A DNA stretch of 60,576 nt, taken from the NCBI GenBank assembly GCA_019239825.1, contig JAFAZK010000181.1, positions 1 to 60,576 of the forward strand, read 5' to 3'. The notes below the pieces were generated by a model. That model was not told where the DNA came from. It made no database searches and worked only from the letters and a program-made list of their open reading frames with translations. Positions 8,380-18,262 of the stretch are shown one piece after another. Source of the stretch: Verrucomicrobiota bacterium (lineage in GTDB: Bacteria > Verrucomicrobiota > Verrucomicrobiia > Chthoniobacterales > JAFAMB01). How positions within the stretch are numbered: position 1 is the first letter of the stretch; the number at the start of each line of letters is the position of its first letter. The position numbers and the translations under genes were made by a program.

Positions 8380-9387
8380 TCAGGCAAGTCGCGGTGTTCG
8401 CCAAGCCGTGGCGATCCCACGAACATATTGGGCTCGCTCAAACGCCTCAGGGTTGGGCGACTTAATCTGACTTAAACTGCCTCTCAACTGTTCGACGGAG
8501 TCGTATTCGTGCTGCTCTAGCCATTCGACTAGCTCCTGCTCAATCAAACGAATGTAAGGTATCCCTCTCCGGATAAGAGCGGAGCAGAGCATGGTGACAT
8601 CCGCTCCTGCCATTAGCATCTTGACGACATCTCGACCGCTATGAATTCCGCTGGTGGCAGCAAAATTAGCTTTAACCCGGCCATAAAGGAGGGCGATCCA
8701 ACGCAGTGGCAAGCGCATCGCACCCTGCGAGCTCAGGTGTATACTTGGATCAATATCTAACGACTCCAAATCAACATCCGGTTGGTAGAACCGATTGAAT
8801 AGCACAAGCCCTTTCGCGCCTGCCTCCACCAACTGTTTTGCCATGTTGGCAAAACTGCTGAAAAATGGACTCAATTTTACCGCCACGGGAATTGAAACCA
8901 CTCGTTTGACCTGAGAAACGATTTCGAGGTACCGCCTCTCAACTTCCTGCCCGGTTAATTGGAGGTCGGTTGGAATCCAATAAATATTGAGTTCCAGGGC
9001 ATCTGCGCCGGCTTCTTCAATTTGTCGGGCATAGTCTGTCCATCCGCCTACACTGGAGCCGTTCAAACTAGCGATGATGGGGATGGAAACGGCCGCCTTT
9101 GCTGCCATGATCTCATCAAGGTAGCTTTCAGGGCCTACCGGTAACTGATGCATCTCCGGACAGTAAGCTCGCGCTTCAGCGTAGCCGTCTGCCTCCCCAT
9201 TTAAATAATGGTGAAATTGGTGGCGCTCGAAAGAAAGATGTTCTTCAAACAAAGAGTGCATGACGACCGCAGCGGCGCCAGCGTCTTCCATACGTTTGAT
9301 ATTGTCCAGGCGCTCGCTTAGAGGCGAAGCCGAGGGCACCAATGGGGTCCGTAAAGTAAGCCCTAGATAATTCGTTTTCAGGTTCAT
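8380..9387 (-). CDS. dihydroorotate-dehydrogenase-like flavoprotein
   Basis: 335 residues with a complete FMN-binding TIM barrel of the DHOD superfamily: N-terminal NYLGLTLRTPLVPSASPLSE, ASLNGSSVGGWTDYARQIE, ALELNIYWIPTD, VAVKLSPFFSSF and GADVTMLCSALIRRG. This subgroup is often found apart from pyrimidine genes and near pyruvate:ferredoxin oxidoreductase or fermentative genes, and true dihydroorotate activity is unproven. No pyr genes are nearby here. It lies between a Usp gene and the ADP-forming acyl-CoA synthetase, so a redox role in energy metabolism is more likely than pyrimidine synthesis. Confidence 0.85.
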   Translation of the reverse strand: MNLKTNYLGLTLRTPLVPSASPLSERLDNIKRMEDAGAAAVVMHSLFEEHLSFERHQFHHYLNGEADGYAEARAYCPEMHQLPVGPESYLDEIMAAKAAVSIPIIASLNGSSVGGWTDYARQIEEAGADALELNIYWIPTDLQLTGQEVERRYLEIVSQVKRVVSIPVAVKLSPFFSSFANMAKQLVEAGAKGLVLFNRFYQPDVDLESLDIDPSIHLSSQGAMRLPLRWIALLYGRVKANFAATSGIHSGRDVVKMLMAGADVTMLCSALIRRGIPYIRLIEQELVEWLEQHEYDSVEQLRGSLSQIKSPNPEAFERAQYVRGIATAWRTPRLA

Positions 9388-9398
9388 AGCTTCCGAAC

Positions 9399-9801
9399 CT
9401 ACTTTATAGCGCCAGCGGATCCGGGCTCGTCCTGCGTTGGCAAAATAGGCTTATCTTTTGCGCCAATGCTGCACAACCTGGCGGTTGAAACGGCGCAGCT
9501 TTTCATGCCAGATCCTCCGACCAGCTCGTAGTACAGGTTCTTCGCCTGGATCCGCCAACGATGAAATGCAGCATCTTGCCCCAGCTCGATGGCGGCTTCC
9601 ATTCGTTTGCGGCCTTGACGATATACGGTCCCCAGACCTGTCACGAGGACCAAACGTAGCAAGGCTGGTAGGCGTTTGACCGTCGTACGAATTCCGTAAA
9701 TGTCTGGTTCGCCGTTCCGAGTCGGTGAGCTCGTCGACAGCTCGGAGAAAACCGTCTTTCAAGGGCTCATGCTCGTGGAGGGAAAAGTTTGGCTGGTCCA
9801 T
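9399..9801 (-). pseudogene. degraded CHAD-domain protein
   Basis: Three reading frames must be combined to recover a CHAD-like sequence: first FSLHEHEPLKDGFLRAVDEL near 9780-9720, then IYGIRTTVKRLPALLRLV near 9690-9640, then YRQGRKRMEAAIELG and FHRWRIQAKNLYYELVG to about 9500, and finally IWHEKLRRFNRQV in the first frame. CHAD domains are conserved-histidine alpha-helical bundles that bind polyphosphate. The middle of the domain is missing as well. At least two frameshifts and a deletion make this a pseudogene. It directly follows the acyl-CoA synthetase and was probably co-transcribed with it. Confidence 0.7.
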
Positions 9802-9813
9802 GATTAACCCAGG

Positions 9814-12540
9814 CTACCCGGTTAGCTTAAGCTCAGCTCGCATTGCCTCGTTAATACGATCATATACGATTTCGAACCCGGCCTTTCGAAACACTCGTTG
9901 CATGATGTGGTTCTCGGATAGTATCAGAGCCGTAATCCGGTTAATTTTTTCTCGCCGGCCAATGCTGACTGAAAGCCGCAGAAGATGCGTACCGAGGCCA
10001 TAACCTTGAAATGAGTCGCTGATCACGATCGCAAATTCAGCTTCATTCGTCCCCTGCATTTTGATTAGTCGTGCGACGCCGACAATCTCGTCGCCTTTCG
10101 TTTCCGGATTCTGCCGAACCGCAACGAGCGCGATTTCCCGATCGTAATCGTTGAAACAGATTCGGGTTAATCTTTCGTGCGCCACTCGCTGCTCTAGCTT
10201 GGGAAGTCCAAAATAACGGTAGAGCACGGTTTCTTCGGATAAGGTGCTATGGAACTTGACCATGAGCGGTTCGTCCTCTGGACGAATCGGCCGCAGCGCT
10301 AAAACGGTACCATCCTTCAGCTCCCAACTGCTGGCATATTCCTGTGGGTAAGGACGGATCGCGAGGCGAGGGAGAGCAGCATCTGGTATCGAGGACTCCT
10401 GTAAGACAATGCGGGCATCGAGTGCCAATACCTGATCGGATGATACCACCAGAGGGTTAACATCAATTTCTTTAATCCACGGTTGTTCGGCAACTAACAA
10501 ACTGAATCTAACTAGGATTGTCTCAAGTTGTTGCAGGTCAACCGGCCCTCGGCCGCGCACGCCTTTCAACGCCGTATAGATATGAGTTTTCTCCATGATA
10601 CGGCGAGCCAAAGTCGAGTTTAAGGGTGGTAAGCCCAGACAAGAATCCTTGGTTACCTCAACTAATTGACCGCCGGAGCCGAACAACAGGACAGGGCCAA
10701 ATTGAGTGTCAATACTGCTGCCCAGGATGAGCTCATAACCATCTGGCCGAATCATCGGTTCAACCGTGACCCCTATGAATGCGCCTGGCTTATCCCGTAC
10801 CCCTCTTTCGATGGCCTGGTAGGCTTCGCGAATTTCGCTCTCGGTCTGCAAGTTCAGCTTTACGCCACCAACATCCGTTTTATGGGTGATGACTTCGGAG
10901 TAGAGCTTCAGGACCACCGGGAGACCCAATTCGTAGGACAACTGCACCGCGTCATCTTCGGTATACGCCACCAAGGTTTTGACGGTCGGAATTCCATAGG
11001 CTTCCAACACCTGCTTCGATTCGACTTCGGTTAGGATGGTTCTCTGCTGCTTTTTCGCATCTTGAATGATCATTTCGGCCCTGATCTGGCCGGAAATATT
11101 TTGATCCCACTTTGTGAGCGCAGGCGTTTCGTACAGCGGTCGCAAGCTCTCGCTGTAGCGCCACATATAGCAAAACGTCCGGGTCGCGCCGTCTGGGAAC
11201 TTAAAAGTCGGAATACCGCACCCGTTGAGAATTGCTTCTCCTTCAGCCACATCGGCGGAACCCATCCAGCACGCAAGAATCGGCTTGTCAGGAAGGTTTT
11301 TGAATTGCTCCAATCCCTTCGCAATAGCGGTGGGATCGGTCATCGCCTGTGGGGTGACGATCGCGAGTACGCCATCAATATTGGGATCGACCGTAACCAC
11401 TTCCATTGCTTTGGCGTATCGATCCGCATCGGCATCGCCAAGGACATCGACGGGATTATTTCGGCTCCAAGCACTGGGCAAGATTGCGTCGAGCTTTTGA
11501 ATGCTGTCCTGAGACAGTTGCGCAATCTGGCCGCCTTCCGACACGAGCATATCAGTTGCCAAGACCCCGGGCCCTCCGGCATTGGTAATCACTGCTAGCC
11601 GGGGACCATGGGGTCGAGGCTGCTTGCCCAAAACTTCTGCCATCGAAAAAAGATCTTCGATCGTTTTTACTCGTAAGACACCAACCCGACGAAAAGCGGC
11701 GTCCAACACCACGTCGTCACCACTTAGAGTACCGGTGTGCGAAGCCACTGCTTTCGCTGCCGCTTCCGTGCAGCCAGCCTTTATAACAATAATGGGCTTC
11801 CGCAAAGCCACTTCCCGCGCCGCGGAAAGAAATGATCGCGCATCGCCAACCGATTCCATGTAGATGAGGATGCTGCGGGTGTGAAAATCCTGAGCCAGAT
11901 AGTCAATAAGATCGCCCCACCCGACATCGAGCATTGAACCAGTAGAAAGAAACGCACTGAATCCAACATTTTGAGAAATACTCCAATCCAAGACCGACGT
12001 ACAAAGAGCACCGCTCTGACTGATGAAGGCAACATTCCCCTGTTTTGCCATCTTCTTAGCAAACGTCGCATTTAGACCAAGCGAAGGAAGCATTATGCCC
12101 AAGCAGTTTGGTCCGATGATCCGCGTATCTCCCCTGCGCTCCTGAATCTCCTTTTCCAGTCTCACGCCTTCGGGTCCAATTTCTTTGAACCCAGCTGAAA
12201 TGATCACCGCGCCTTTAACTCCAGCCGCTGCACATTCGCTGATCAGATCTGGAACGGCCGCCGCCGGCGTCGCAATCACAGCCAGATCGATCGGATCCGG
12301 CACATCGACGACGCTCGGAAATGCTTTGACTCCGAAGACCGTCTGCCGCTTCGGGTTGATTGGGAAGACACTGCCACCAAACGATAGCAGGTTTCGCATA
12401 ATGGTCTGACCAACGCTGTTGGGAGTCTCGGTCGCTCCAATTAAGGCAACCGACCGCGGATTCAACATCGTCTCTAGCTTCGACCGACGCTGATCAAGAG
12501 GCGTGGAAACCAATTTTATCGGACTTGCTGACGTGCTCAT
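9814..12540 (-). CDS. ADP-forming acyl-CoA synthetase fused to GNAT acetyltransferase
   Basis: 908 residues in PatZ/YfiQ-like order: CoA-binding domain (about 30-125; [16 protein letters not shown]), succinyl-CoA-ligase-like domain with His268 in [14 protein letters not shown]-grasp domain (about 490-715; [19 protein letters not shown]), then a GNAT domain (about 740-900; [17 protein letters not shown]). His268 aligns with the phosphorylated histidine of active NDP-forming synthetases, so it may make acetyl-CoA (or ATP from it). The GNAT half suggests protein lysine acetylation. Dual activity is inference. A fermentative or starvation context fits the Usp neighbours. Confidence 0.93.
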   Translation of the reverse strand: MSTSASPIKLVSTPLDQRRSKLETMLNPRSVALIGATETPNSVGQTIMRNLLSFGGSVFPINPKRQTVFGVKAFPSVVDVPDPIDLAVIATPAAAVPDLISECAAAGVKGAVIISAGFKEIGPEGVRLEKEIQERRGDTRIIGPNCLGIMLPSLGLNATFAKKMAKQGNVAFISQSGALCTSVLDWSISQNVGFSAFLSTGSMLDVGWGDLIDYLAQDFHTRSILIYMESVGDARSFLSAAREVALRKPIIVIKAGCTEAAAKAVASHTGTLSGDDVVLDAAFRRVGVLRVKTIEDLFSMAEVLGKQPRPHGPRLAVITNAGGPGVLATDMLVSEGGQIAQLSQDSIQKLDAILPSAWSRNNPVDVLGDADADRYAKAMEVVTVDPNIDGVLAIVTPQAMTDPTAIAKGLEQFKNLPDKPILACWMGSADVAEGEAILNGCGIPTFKFPDGATRTFCYMWRYSESLRPLYETPALTKWDQNISGQIRAEMIIQDAKKQQRTILTEVESKQVLEAYGIPTVKTLVAYTEDDAVQLSYELGLPVVLKLYSEVITHKTDVGGVKLNLQTESEIREAYQAIERGVRDKPGAFIGVTVEPMIRPDGYELILGSSIDTQFGPVLLFGSGGQLVEVTKDSCLGLPPLNSTLARRIMEKTHIYTALKGVRGRGPVDLQQLETILVRFSLLVAEQPWIKEIDVNPLVVSSDQVLALDARIVLQESSIPDAALPRLAIRPYPQEYASSWELKDGTVLALRPIRPEDEPLMVKFHSTLSEETVLYRYFGLPKLEQRVAHERLTRICFNDYDREIALVAVRQNPETKGDEIVGVARLIKMQGTNEAEFAIVISDSFQGYGLGTHLLRLSVSIGRREKINRITALILSENHIMQRVFRKAGFEIVYDRINEAMRAELKLTG

Positions 12541-12736
12541 GGCGGTTGGAAATTAGACCTGTGGTGGAGTGCAGGCTCATCCTTGGTTGGTCAAAGGTGG
12601 ACCGATTTTGATTGTTGATCTCGACGGCCATGCGAACGGGACACTCCGAGAGTTCTTTTTGTTAACTTTTTAGCTTCTGCACGTAGCCGTAGTTACTCTG
12701 CTCGGTATCCGCGCCAAATTAGGATTCGAAGTGGCA

Positions 12737-12928
12737 TCAAAGAATCCGCTGGGGAAAATGCGAGTCCGCTAGACCAATCTTCGCGCTTTCGATAGCCACA
12801 TTATAGAGATAGAGAAGACGCTGTTGTTCTCTCATCATCTCCATCCGGTCCTGCAGCAATTCCTGAAGCTCTGCTACGAGTGATCTGGCTTCGATTCGTA
12901 CCTTTCCGCTTTTGGCGATCTGCTGCAT
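12737..12928 (-). CDS. small hypothetical helical protein
   Basis: 63 residues, predicted almost entirely helical from its heptad-like Leu pattern (LVAELQELLQDRMEMMREQQ, LLYLYNVAIESAKIGL). It lies between the acyl-CoA synthetase and the AspT-like transporter, same strand. No clear ribosome binding site. It matches no family I recognise; the amphipathic composition is why it is listed. Confidence 0.35.
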   Translation of the reverse strand: MQQIAKSGKVRIEARSLVAELQELLQDRMEMMREQQRLLYLYNVAIESAKIGLADSHFPQRIL

Positions 12929-12971
12929 TGGCTAGGAATATCGTCACCGCATCAGCCGGAGGACGATTCAG

Positions 12972-14639
12972 TTACATTGGCAAGGCCAGAACCAAGATCT
13001 GAACCAGGAACACCCGCAATATCATCACTAACGGATAGACAGCAGCGTAGGCGGTTAGAGGTCGGTCACACTTCGTGAAACCGGTAGCAAATGCCAGCGC
13101 GGGCGGATCCGTCATACTGCCGGCCAAAACGCCGCAAATCGTCGGATAGTCAATCTTGAGAAACCTCCGAGCAACAAGCCCGACAGTCACGAGCGGAACT
13201 AGCGTTAGGCAGGCGCCCGCGAACAGCCAAGCAATCCCGTTGCCCGACAATAGGACTTCCAGCAGTCGGCTTCCCGATTTCAGCCCAACGCACGCTAGGA
13301 ACAACGCAATGCCGATTTCTCGGATTGCCAGGTTCGCGCCAGGCGTCATGTACCAGATTAATGGCCCGACTCTACCCATACGGCTTAAGGCGAGTGCGAC
13401 TAGCAAAGGGCCACCTGCTAAACCCAGTCGTATTGGCGCAGGTATTCCCGGCAGCGCGATGGGCAAACTCCCTAGGATCACGCCCAACATGATTCCAACG
13501 AAGACGGGAACGATGTGGGGCGAATTCAACGCCTCCGTCCTATTCCCGACCAATGCACCGACCTTTGCAACGCCCTCTTTCGGTCCTACCACAAACAGCA
13601 GATCGCCAAATTGGAGATGCACCTGATCCGAGGCGGGAAATTCGATCCCAGCCCGCGTAGTCCGCGTCGCGATCGTGCCATAAAAATGTCCGAAGTTTAG
13701 CTCGCCTAAGCTCTTTCCAAGGACAAGCCGCTTAGTCACGTACAGTCGCTGCGTAGTTAACTCACTGGGAATCTCGGCCAGGCTGATTCCGCTTGCCTTG
13801 CCGATCAACGTTTCGAACTGAGCAAGTTTGGCCTTTGCTCCGACGAGCCTCAGTGAATCTCCGACCCGGATCACCGAGTCCGCTTCCGGGACCACCACCT
13901 TCCCGGCTCGATGCAGCCTAGAGAAGACAACCTCCGAATTGCCTACAAACGGCAAGTCTCGGATTGATAGACCATCAACGTTAGGGTTGGTCACCTCGAT
14001 ATCGCGAAAGTCAGATGACTGCTTATCATTCCTGTTCCCGGCGTTGGAATTCTCTTCGGGCTCTGATTCCGTCGAAAACGTCTTTCGGATCAAGAGCATG
14101 GTCAGAATAATCCCAACTACGCCGAAGGGGTAAGCGACGGCATAGGCCATGCCCAAAAGATCGCTGCTCCCTTGCGGCAAGTTCTTGAGCGTTATCAGAG
14201 CAGCCTGTCCTGCCGCCAGACTGGGCGTATTGGTGGTAGCTCCCGAAGCAAGGCCAGCGACTGCGGGCACGGAAAAGTTAAGGAGGAAACGAAATCCAAT
14301 CACTATTAGCGCGCCCATTAAGACAATCGCCCCGCCGAGGATGTTGAGTTTCAAACCTTGCCGTTTCAGTGATGAAAAGAAACTCGGCCCGACCTGAAGA
14401 CCAACGGTATAGACGAATAGAATTAGTCCGAAATCACGAGCGAATTCCAAAATACTTTGGTCTATATGCAATCCAGCTTGTCCCAAGAACAGGCCGGCAA
14501 ACAACACCCCTGCAGTACCCAACTTAACACCCCGGATACCGAGGCTCCCCAAGGCTAGGCCAAGGGCGATCACCAGGCTGAATGCCAGAACAGCGTGAGC
14601 CACGGGGCCTTGGGCCAGATAATCAATCCAACTGAACAT
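12972..14639 (-). CDS. AspT/YidE-type transporter with two RCK_C domains
   Basis: 555 residues: about five N-terminal membrane helices, a cytosolic insert with two TrkA-C/RCK-type domains (about 205-375; SVIRVGDSLRLVGAKAKL and QVHLQFGDLLFVVGPKEGV), then about five more helices. The two membrane halves show the duplicated motif of the aspartate:alanine exchanger family (ASGATTNTPSLAAGQ and LAGSMTDPPALAFATG). AspT itself swaps aspartate for alanine to generate proton-motive force; the substrate here is unknown. A weak AAGG motif precedes the ATG. It follows pckA on the same strand with 93 bp and a hairpin between. Confidence 0.85.
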   Translation of the reverse strand: MFSWIDYLAQGPVAHAVLAFSLVIALGLALGSLGIRGVKLGTAGVLFAGLFLGQAGLHIDQSILEFARDFGLILFVYTVGLQVGPSFFSSLKRQGLKLNILGGAIVLMGALIVIGFRFLLNFSVPAVAGLASGATTNTPSLAAGQAALITLKNLPQGSSDLLGMAYAVAYPFGVVGIILTMLLIRKTFSTESEPEENSNAGNRNDKQSSDFRDIEVTNPNVDGLSIRDLPFVGNSEVVFSRLHRAGKVVVPEADSVIRVGDSLRLVGAKAKLAQFETLIGKASGISLAEIPSELTTQRLYVTKRLVLGKSLGELNFGHFYGTIATRTTRAGIEFPASDQVHLQFGDLLFVVGPKEGVAKVGALVGNRTEALNSPHIVPVFVGIMLGVILGSLPIALPGIPAPIRLGLAGGPLLVALALSRMGRVGPLIWYMTPGANLAIREIGIALFLACVGLKSGSRLLEVLLSGNGIAWLFAGACLTLVPLVTVGLVARRFLKIDYPTICGVLAGSMTDPPALAFATGFTKCDRPLTAYAAVYPLVMILRVFLVQILVLALPM

Positions 14640-14652
14640 GATACCTTCGATA

Positions 14653-14674
14653 GGGATGAGCTCTCGCTCATCCC
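14653..14674. repeat. 9-bp-stem hairpin of the GGGATGAGC repeat family
   Basis: GGGATGAGC / GCTCATCCC with a TCTC loop, between pckA and the transporter. In the minus-strand transcript it lies 13 nt upstream of the transporter ATG and has no T tail. The sequence resembles the arms of inverted repeats at 43407-43488 and 47203-47288. Confidence 0.55.
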
Positions 14675-14732
14675 CTAATGTTTTGGTTAAACTGTCGTGG
14701 GCAACGGAGCAGAAACGAACCGGTGCCCGTCT

Positions 14733-16328
14733 CTACTTTTCCTCCACCTTCGGTCCAGCGTTCGTTACTTCCTGACCGGCCTGGTCAGCGAATTTCTCGA
14801 AGTTTTTTCGGAATAGGGCGGCCAGTTTCGCAGCGGTTTCCCGGTACGCTTTTTCGTCGGACCATGCCTTAGCTGGTCGCAGGATTTCATCCGGTACGCC
14901 TGGGCATTTCGTAACTTGGGCGAGACCGAAGAAATCATCCTGTTCTACCGGAGCGGACTTCAACTCGCCGGAGTTGATGGCATTGACGATGGCTCTGGTG
15001 TAACTGAGTTTCATTCTGGCGCCGACGCCGTAGCCCCCACCCGACCAGCCGGTATTTACCAGCCAGACATGAGCATCGTGGCGCTCGAGCTTCTCTGCCA
15101 GGATTCGAGCATAAACGGTAGGATGACAGACTAGGAAAGGAGCTCCGAAACACGCTGAAAAGGTCACTTGAGGTTCGGTAACACCAACCTCGGTACCAGC
15201 AACCTTCGCAGTATAACCGGAAAGGAAGTAATACATCGCTTGTCCCCGAGTGAGCTTTGCGACCGGGGGCAATACTCCAAAGGCATCGCAAGTTAAGAAG
15301 ATCACCTGCGTGGGATGACCGCCGATACATGGCACCTGTGAAGTCTTGATGAACTCGATCGGATATGCTCCCCGCGTATTTTGCGTGATACTCGCATCTT
15401 TGAAATCAACAACCCGTTCCTCCGCATCCAAAACGACGTTTTCCAGGACCGCACCAAATTGCAGCGCCTGGAAGATATCAGGCTCTGACTCCGGCGTTAA
15501 ATCAATCGCCTTGGCATAGCAGCCTCCCTCAATATTGAAAACCCCGGTATCACTCCAGACGTGTTCATCATCTCCAATGAGTAATCGCTGCGGATCCGCG
15601 GACAAAGTTGTCTTGCCGGTACCAGAGAGTCCAAAAAAGAGCGACGTTTCTCGGCATTGCTTGGCCATGGTGGCAGAACAATGCATTGGTAGCAGCCCAC
15701 GCTTCGGCATCAGATAGTTCATGATAGTGAATACGCCCTTCTTCATTTCTCCGGCGTATTCAGTGCCAAGAATAACCATCTCTCGCTCCTCAAAATTGAC
15801 GTCGACAGAAGTCGTCGAGGTCATTCCCTGAGTAAGTCGGTTGGCTGGAAAAGCACCAGCATTGAAGATGACATAGTCGGGTTCGCCGAAACTGATCAAT
15901 TCTTCGTGACTTGGCCGGATCAGCATGTTGTGCATGAACAAAGCATGATAAGGCCGGGAGCAGACTACACGGATCCGCAGCCTATTCGCGGGATCCCAGC
16001 CGGCAAACCCGTCCACGACATACAATCGTTCGCGGGTTTGTAGATAGTCGATAGCTCGTTCCCGATTGATCTTAAAAGACAGCGGTTCCTGCGGAAAATT
16101 GACAGGACCCCACCAGACGTCGTCTTGCGATGGTGGTTGTTTAACTACGCGTTTGTCTCGCGGAGATCTGCCGGTCTTTTCGCCTGAATAGGCTACTAAT
16201 GCTCCTGTGGCGGATATGGAAGTCTTATGGTCGAAGCGAATTGCTTCCTCATATAGGACCGCAGGGGACAGGTTTCGCAGAATCTGCGGGCCTGAGATGC
16301 CGTATTGGGTTAGATCGAACTTTTGCAT
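14733..16328 (-). CDS. pckA: ATP-dependent phosphoenolpyruvate carboxykinase
   Basis: 531 residues, the usual length. It catalyses oxaloacetate + ATP to PEP + CO2 + ADP, reversibly. Visible signatures: YSGEKTGRSPRDKR (substrate site), NYLMPKRGLLPMHCSA, the P-loop GLSGTGKTTLSADP at about 231-244, then LIGDDEHVWSD with the metal-binding Asp, and NTRGAYP. The start follows a purine-rich AAGAAG. Near an ADP-forming acyl-CoA synthetase and lactate dehydrogenase it could serve gluconeogenesis or, in the carboxylating direction, fermentation. Confidence 0.97.
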   Translation of the reverse strand: MQKFDLTQYGISGPQILRNLSPAVLYEEAIRFDHKTSISATGALVAYSGEKTGRSPRDKRVVKQPPSQDDVWWGPVNFPQEPLSFKINRERAIDYLQTRERLYVVDGFAGWDPANRLRIRVVCSRPYHALFMHNMLIRPSHEELISFGEPDYVIFNAGAFPANRLTQGMTSTTSVDVNFEEREMVILGTEYAGEMKKGVFTIMNYLMPKRGLLPMHCSATMAKQCRETSLFFGLSGTGKTTLSADPQRLLIGDDEHVWSDTGVFNIEGGCYAKAIDLTPESEPDIFQALQFGAVLENVVLDAEERVVDFKDASITQNTRGAYPIEFIKTSQVPCIGGHPTQVIFLTCDAFGVLPPVAKLTRGQAMYYFLSGYTAKVAGTEVGVTEPQVTFSACFGAPFLVCHPTVYARILAEKLERHDAHVWLVNTGWSGGGYGVGARMKLSYTRAIVNAINSGELKSAPVEQDDFFGLAQVTKCPGVPDEILRPAKAWSDEKAYRETAAKLAALFRKNFEKFADQAGQEVTNAGPKVEEK

Positions 16329-16358
16329 AAAATGTTTCTTCTTTCGGTTACTCTTCTG

Positions 16359-17738
16359 TTAGCAGCGGTTGTATCGGTCGAAATGGTCCTGTAGGAGTCG
16401 AACCAAGGCTTCTGAAGCGCTTGGATGTATGAGAGAAAGATTAGCCAGCGTTTGGGCGGTTACTCCGTTACGAATCGCAGTAGACGTAAGGTTAACTACT
16501 TCAGCTGCTCGGGATCCAATCGCCAGGCAACCCAGGATTCGCCCAGTGCTACTTTGAACGACGAGCTTGAGCAAATTCTTGTCTGGTTCAATCATCGTAG
16601 CATCGTCATCGGTGATCAGAGGTAGAGTTTCCGTTATGACGTCCACTTGGTGACCCGCCGCGGTGGCCTCAGCTTCTGTCCAGCCGGCGGCAGCAATTGG
16701 CGGCTCGGTGTGCAGACAACGCGGGATCCAATGGGGCTCGAAAATTGCCTTCTCGCCGAGAATAGTCTGAACCGCGACCCGGGCCTGTGCAAAGGCTGCG
16801 CTATCAAGAAGCATGATCCCGTTGAGGTCGCCTATCGCGAAGATGGAAGGGACTTTGGTCTGCATTTGGGCATTAACTTCTAGGAAACCTTCAGTCGGCA
16901 GACCCACGCTACCCAAGTTTAGCGACTCGATGTTAGGTGTACGGCCAACTGCGACCAAGGTGAGATCAGGTGTCGTAACGACCCCATTTCTCAGCTTAAA
17001 GTGAATAGGACCGTCTTGATCTGGAGAAGGCAATTCGACCTTTTCCTTTAGCAGGATTTGGACGCCGGCCAATTCGAGTACCTCGCGCATACGGTCGCCG
17101 GCGCTTTGATCCCAGGTCGGAAGAAGTCGTGATTCCGCTTCAACTAAAGTTACTGGAACTTTTCTGGCCCGAAAGATCGCGGCAAGTTCGCAGCCGATAT
17201 AGCCGCCTCCGATTACAAACAGGTTCTTCGGAACCAGGGAGCTCTTTAGGAGTTGATCAGAGTTGAACACTCTGGCTTTCTCGTTACCGGCAAATGCAGG
17301 CCGCGAACCAGTAGCGAGAATGATGAACTCACCCGTGACGGTTTCCTTCTTGCCGAGATCGTCGGTGATGACGGCAGTGTGCGGGTCGAACAGTGCGCCT
17401 TTGCCGAACTTTACCTCGGCTTGGGCGCGATCAAGCGCGCGACTTAACTGTTCTGCCATGCGGCCGGTAGTTCGATGTTGAACTTCTAACCAGGTCGGCC
17501 AGTTAGTCGTGATTAGATCCATGTACACTCCCAAACGATCGCCTTCGACAACACGATCGTAATGAGTGGCACAGGCACGTAAGGCTCGGACGGCATGACA
17601 GCCTCTATGGACGCCAGTTCCTCCGATTCTATCCGACTCGATTAAAAGGGTCCGCTTTCCGGCCCTAGCCGCGAGCAGTGCGGCGTCTTTCCCGGCCGAG
17701 CCGGATCCAATAACGATGACTTGGTAGTTGTAGCTCAT
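16359..17738 (-). CDS. pyridine nucleotide-disulfide oxidoreductase-like flavoprotein lacking the redox disulfide
   Basis: 459 residues with lipoamide dehydrogenase/SthA layout: N-terminal FAD motif GSGSAGKDAALLAARAG, NAD motif VIGGGYIGCELAAIF, second FAD motif SIFAIGDLNG, and a C-terminal dimerisation domain with IHPSASEAL. The active-site region reads GGTGVHRGCHAVRA: the first Cys of the CxxxxC pair is Gly. Disulfide chemistry is thus lost, as in soluble transhydrogenases, although the His and Glu of the C-terminal dyad remain. Start overlaps the upstream Usp stop by 4 bp. A transhydrogenase-like or diaphorase role is inference. Confidence 0.88.
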   Translation of the reverse strand: MSYNYQVIVIGSGSAGKDAALLAARAGKRTLLIESDRIGGTGVHRGCHAVRALRACATHYDRVVEGDRLGVYMDLITTNWPTWLEVQHRTTGRMAEQLSRALDRAQAEVKFGKGALFDPHTAVITDDLGKKETVTGEFIILATGSRPAFAGNEKARVFNSDQLLKSSLVPKNLFVIGGGYIGCELAAIFRARKVPVTLVEAESRLLPTWDQSAGDRMREVLELAGVQILLKEKVELPSPDQDGPIHFKLRNGVVTTPDLTLVAVGRTPNIESLNLGSVGLPTEGFLEVNAQMQTKVPSIFAIGDLNGIMLLDSAAFAQARVAVQTILGEKAIFEPHWIPRCLHTEPPIAAAGWTEAEATAAGHQVDVITETLPLITDDDATMIEPDKNLLKLVVQSSTGRILGCLAIGSRAAEVVNLTSTAIRNGVTAQTLANLSLIHPSASEALVRLLQDHFDRYNRC

Positions 17739-18262
17739 TTCCAGCTCTCTTTCTTGTCTTTTTCATTTCGTGAACCTTGAGGAACCGCGACAAGAACTGG
17801 CGTCGCAGATCTTCTTAATAACTCGTCGGCTTGAACCTCTTCGAGACTGCCGAATCGGCGACTTGTCTCGGTGACGGGAACCACGATCAGATCGGCCATT
17901 AACCGCTTCGCCGTTCGAATGACCTCTTGTGTGTTATATGCCTCCCCGACGAACAACGGAAAAGTGCGGTAGTGACGTTCCCTTGCCTGTAAAACAAAGT
18001 CCCAGAGTCGAGTCTGTGCCCGCCTGGCCGAACCGTCCCACACGTAACGGCAAAGCCCCCGCGCATCAGTACCAACTGTAGGTTGCGAGGCGAAACCCAG
18101 TAGCCAAAGATCAGCGTCGTAGTGTTTTGCCAAAGCAGTGGCCGTATCTAGGTCAACTTCCGCGTCTTTGCTTAAGTCGACTGTTGCCAAAATATTCTTA
18201 CAGAATTGCGGACTGGTGCCGCGGCGATTCGATTGCTTGGTGAGTGCCTCTTGTATTTTCAT
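17735..18262 (-). CDS. universal stress protein-like protein
   Basis: 175 residues from the ATG at 18262, which overlaps the preceding Usp stop (ATGA, 18262-18259); its own stop overlaps the flavoprotein start. Strand 1 is NILATVDLSKDAEVDLD; later come ADLIVVPVTETSRR and a C-terminal strand TPVLVAVPQGS. The middle (RYVWDGSARRAQTRLWDF) departs from typical Usp proteins and the glycine nucleotide motif is absent. It is the middle gene of a translationally coupled Usp-Usp-flavoprotein operon. Confidence 0.78.
   Translation of the reverse strand: MKIQEALTKQSNRRGTSPQFCKNILATVDLSKDAEVDLDTATALAKHYDADLWLLGFASQPTVGTDARGLCRYVWDGSARRAQTRLWDFVLQARERHYRTFPLFVGEAYNTQEVIRTAKRLMADLIVVPVTETSRRFGSLEEVQADELLRRSATPVLVAVPQGSRNEKDKKESWK

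Noticed and set aside
8380..9387. pyrD (pyrimidine dihydroorotate dehydrogenase)
   Set aside because: The barrel matches a DHOD-like subgroup linked to fermentative genes, and no pyrimidine genes are near, so the specific symbol is not justified.
11062..11598. 178-codon plus-strand open frame
   Set aside because: Fully antisense to the conserved acyl-CoA synthetase; no recognisable domain.
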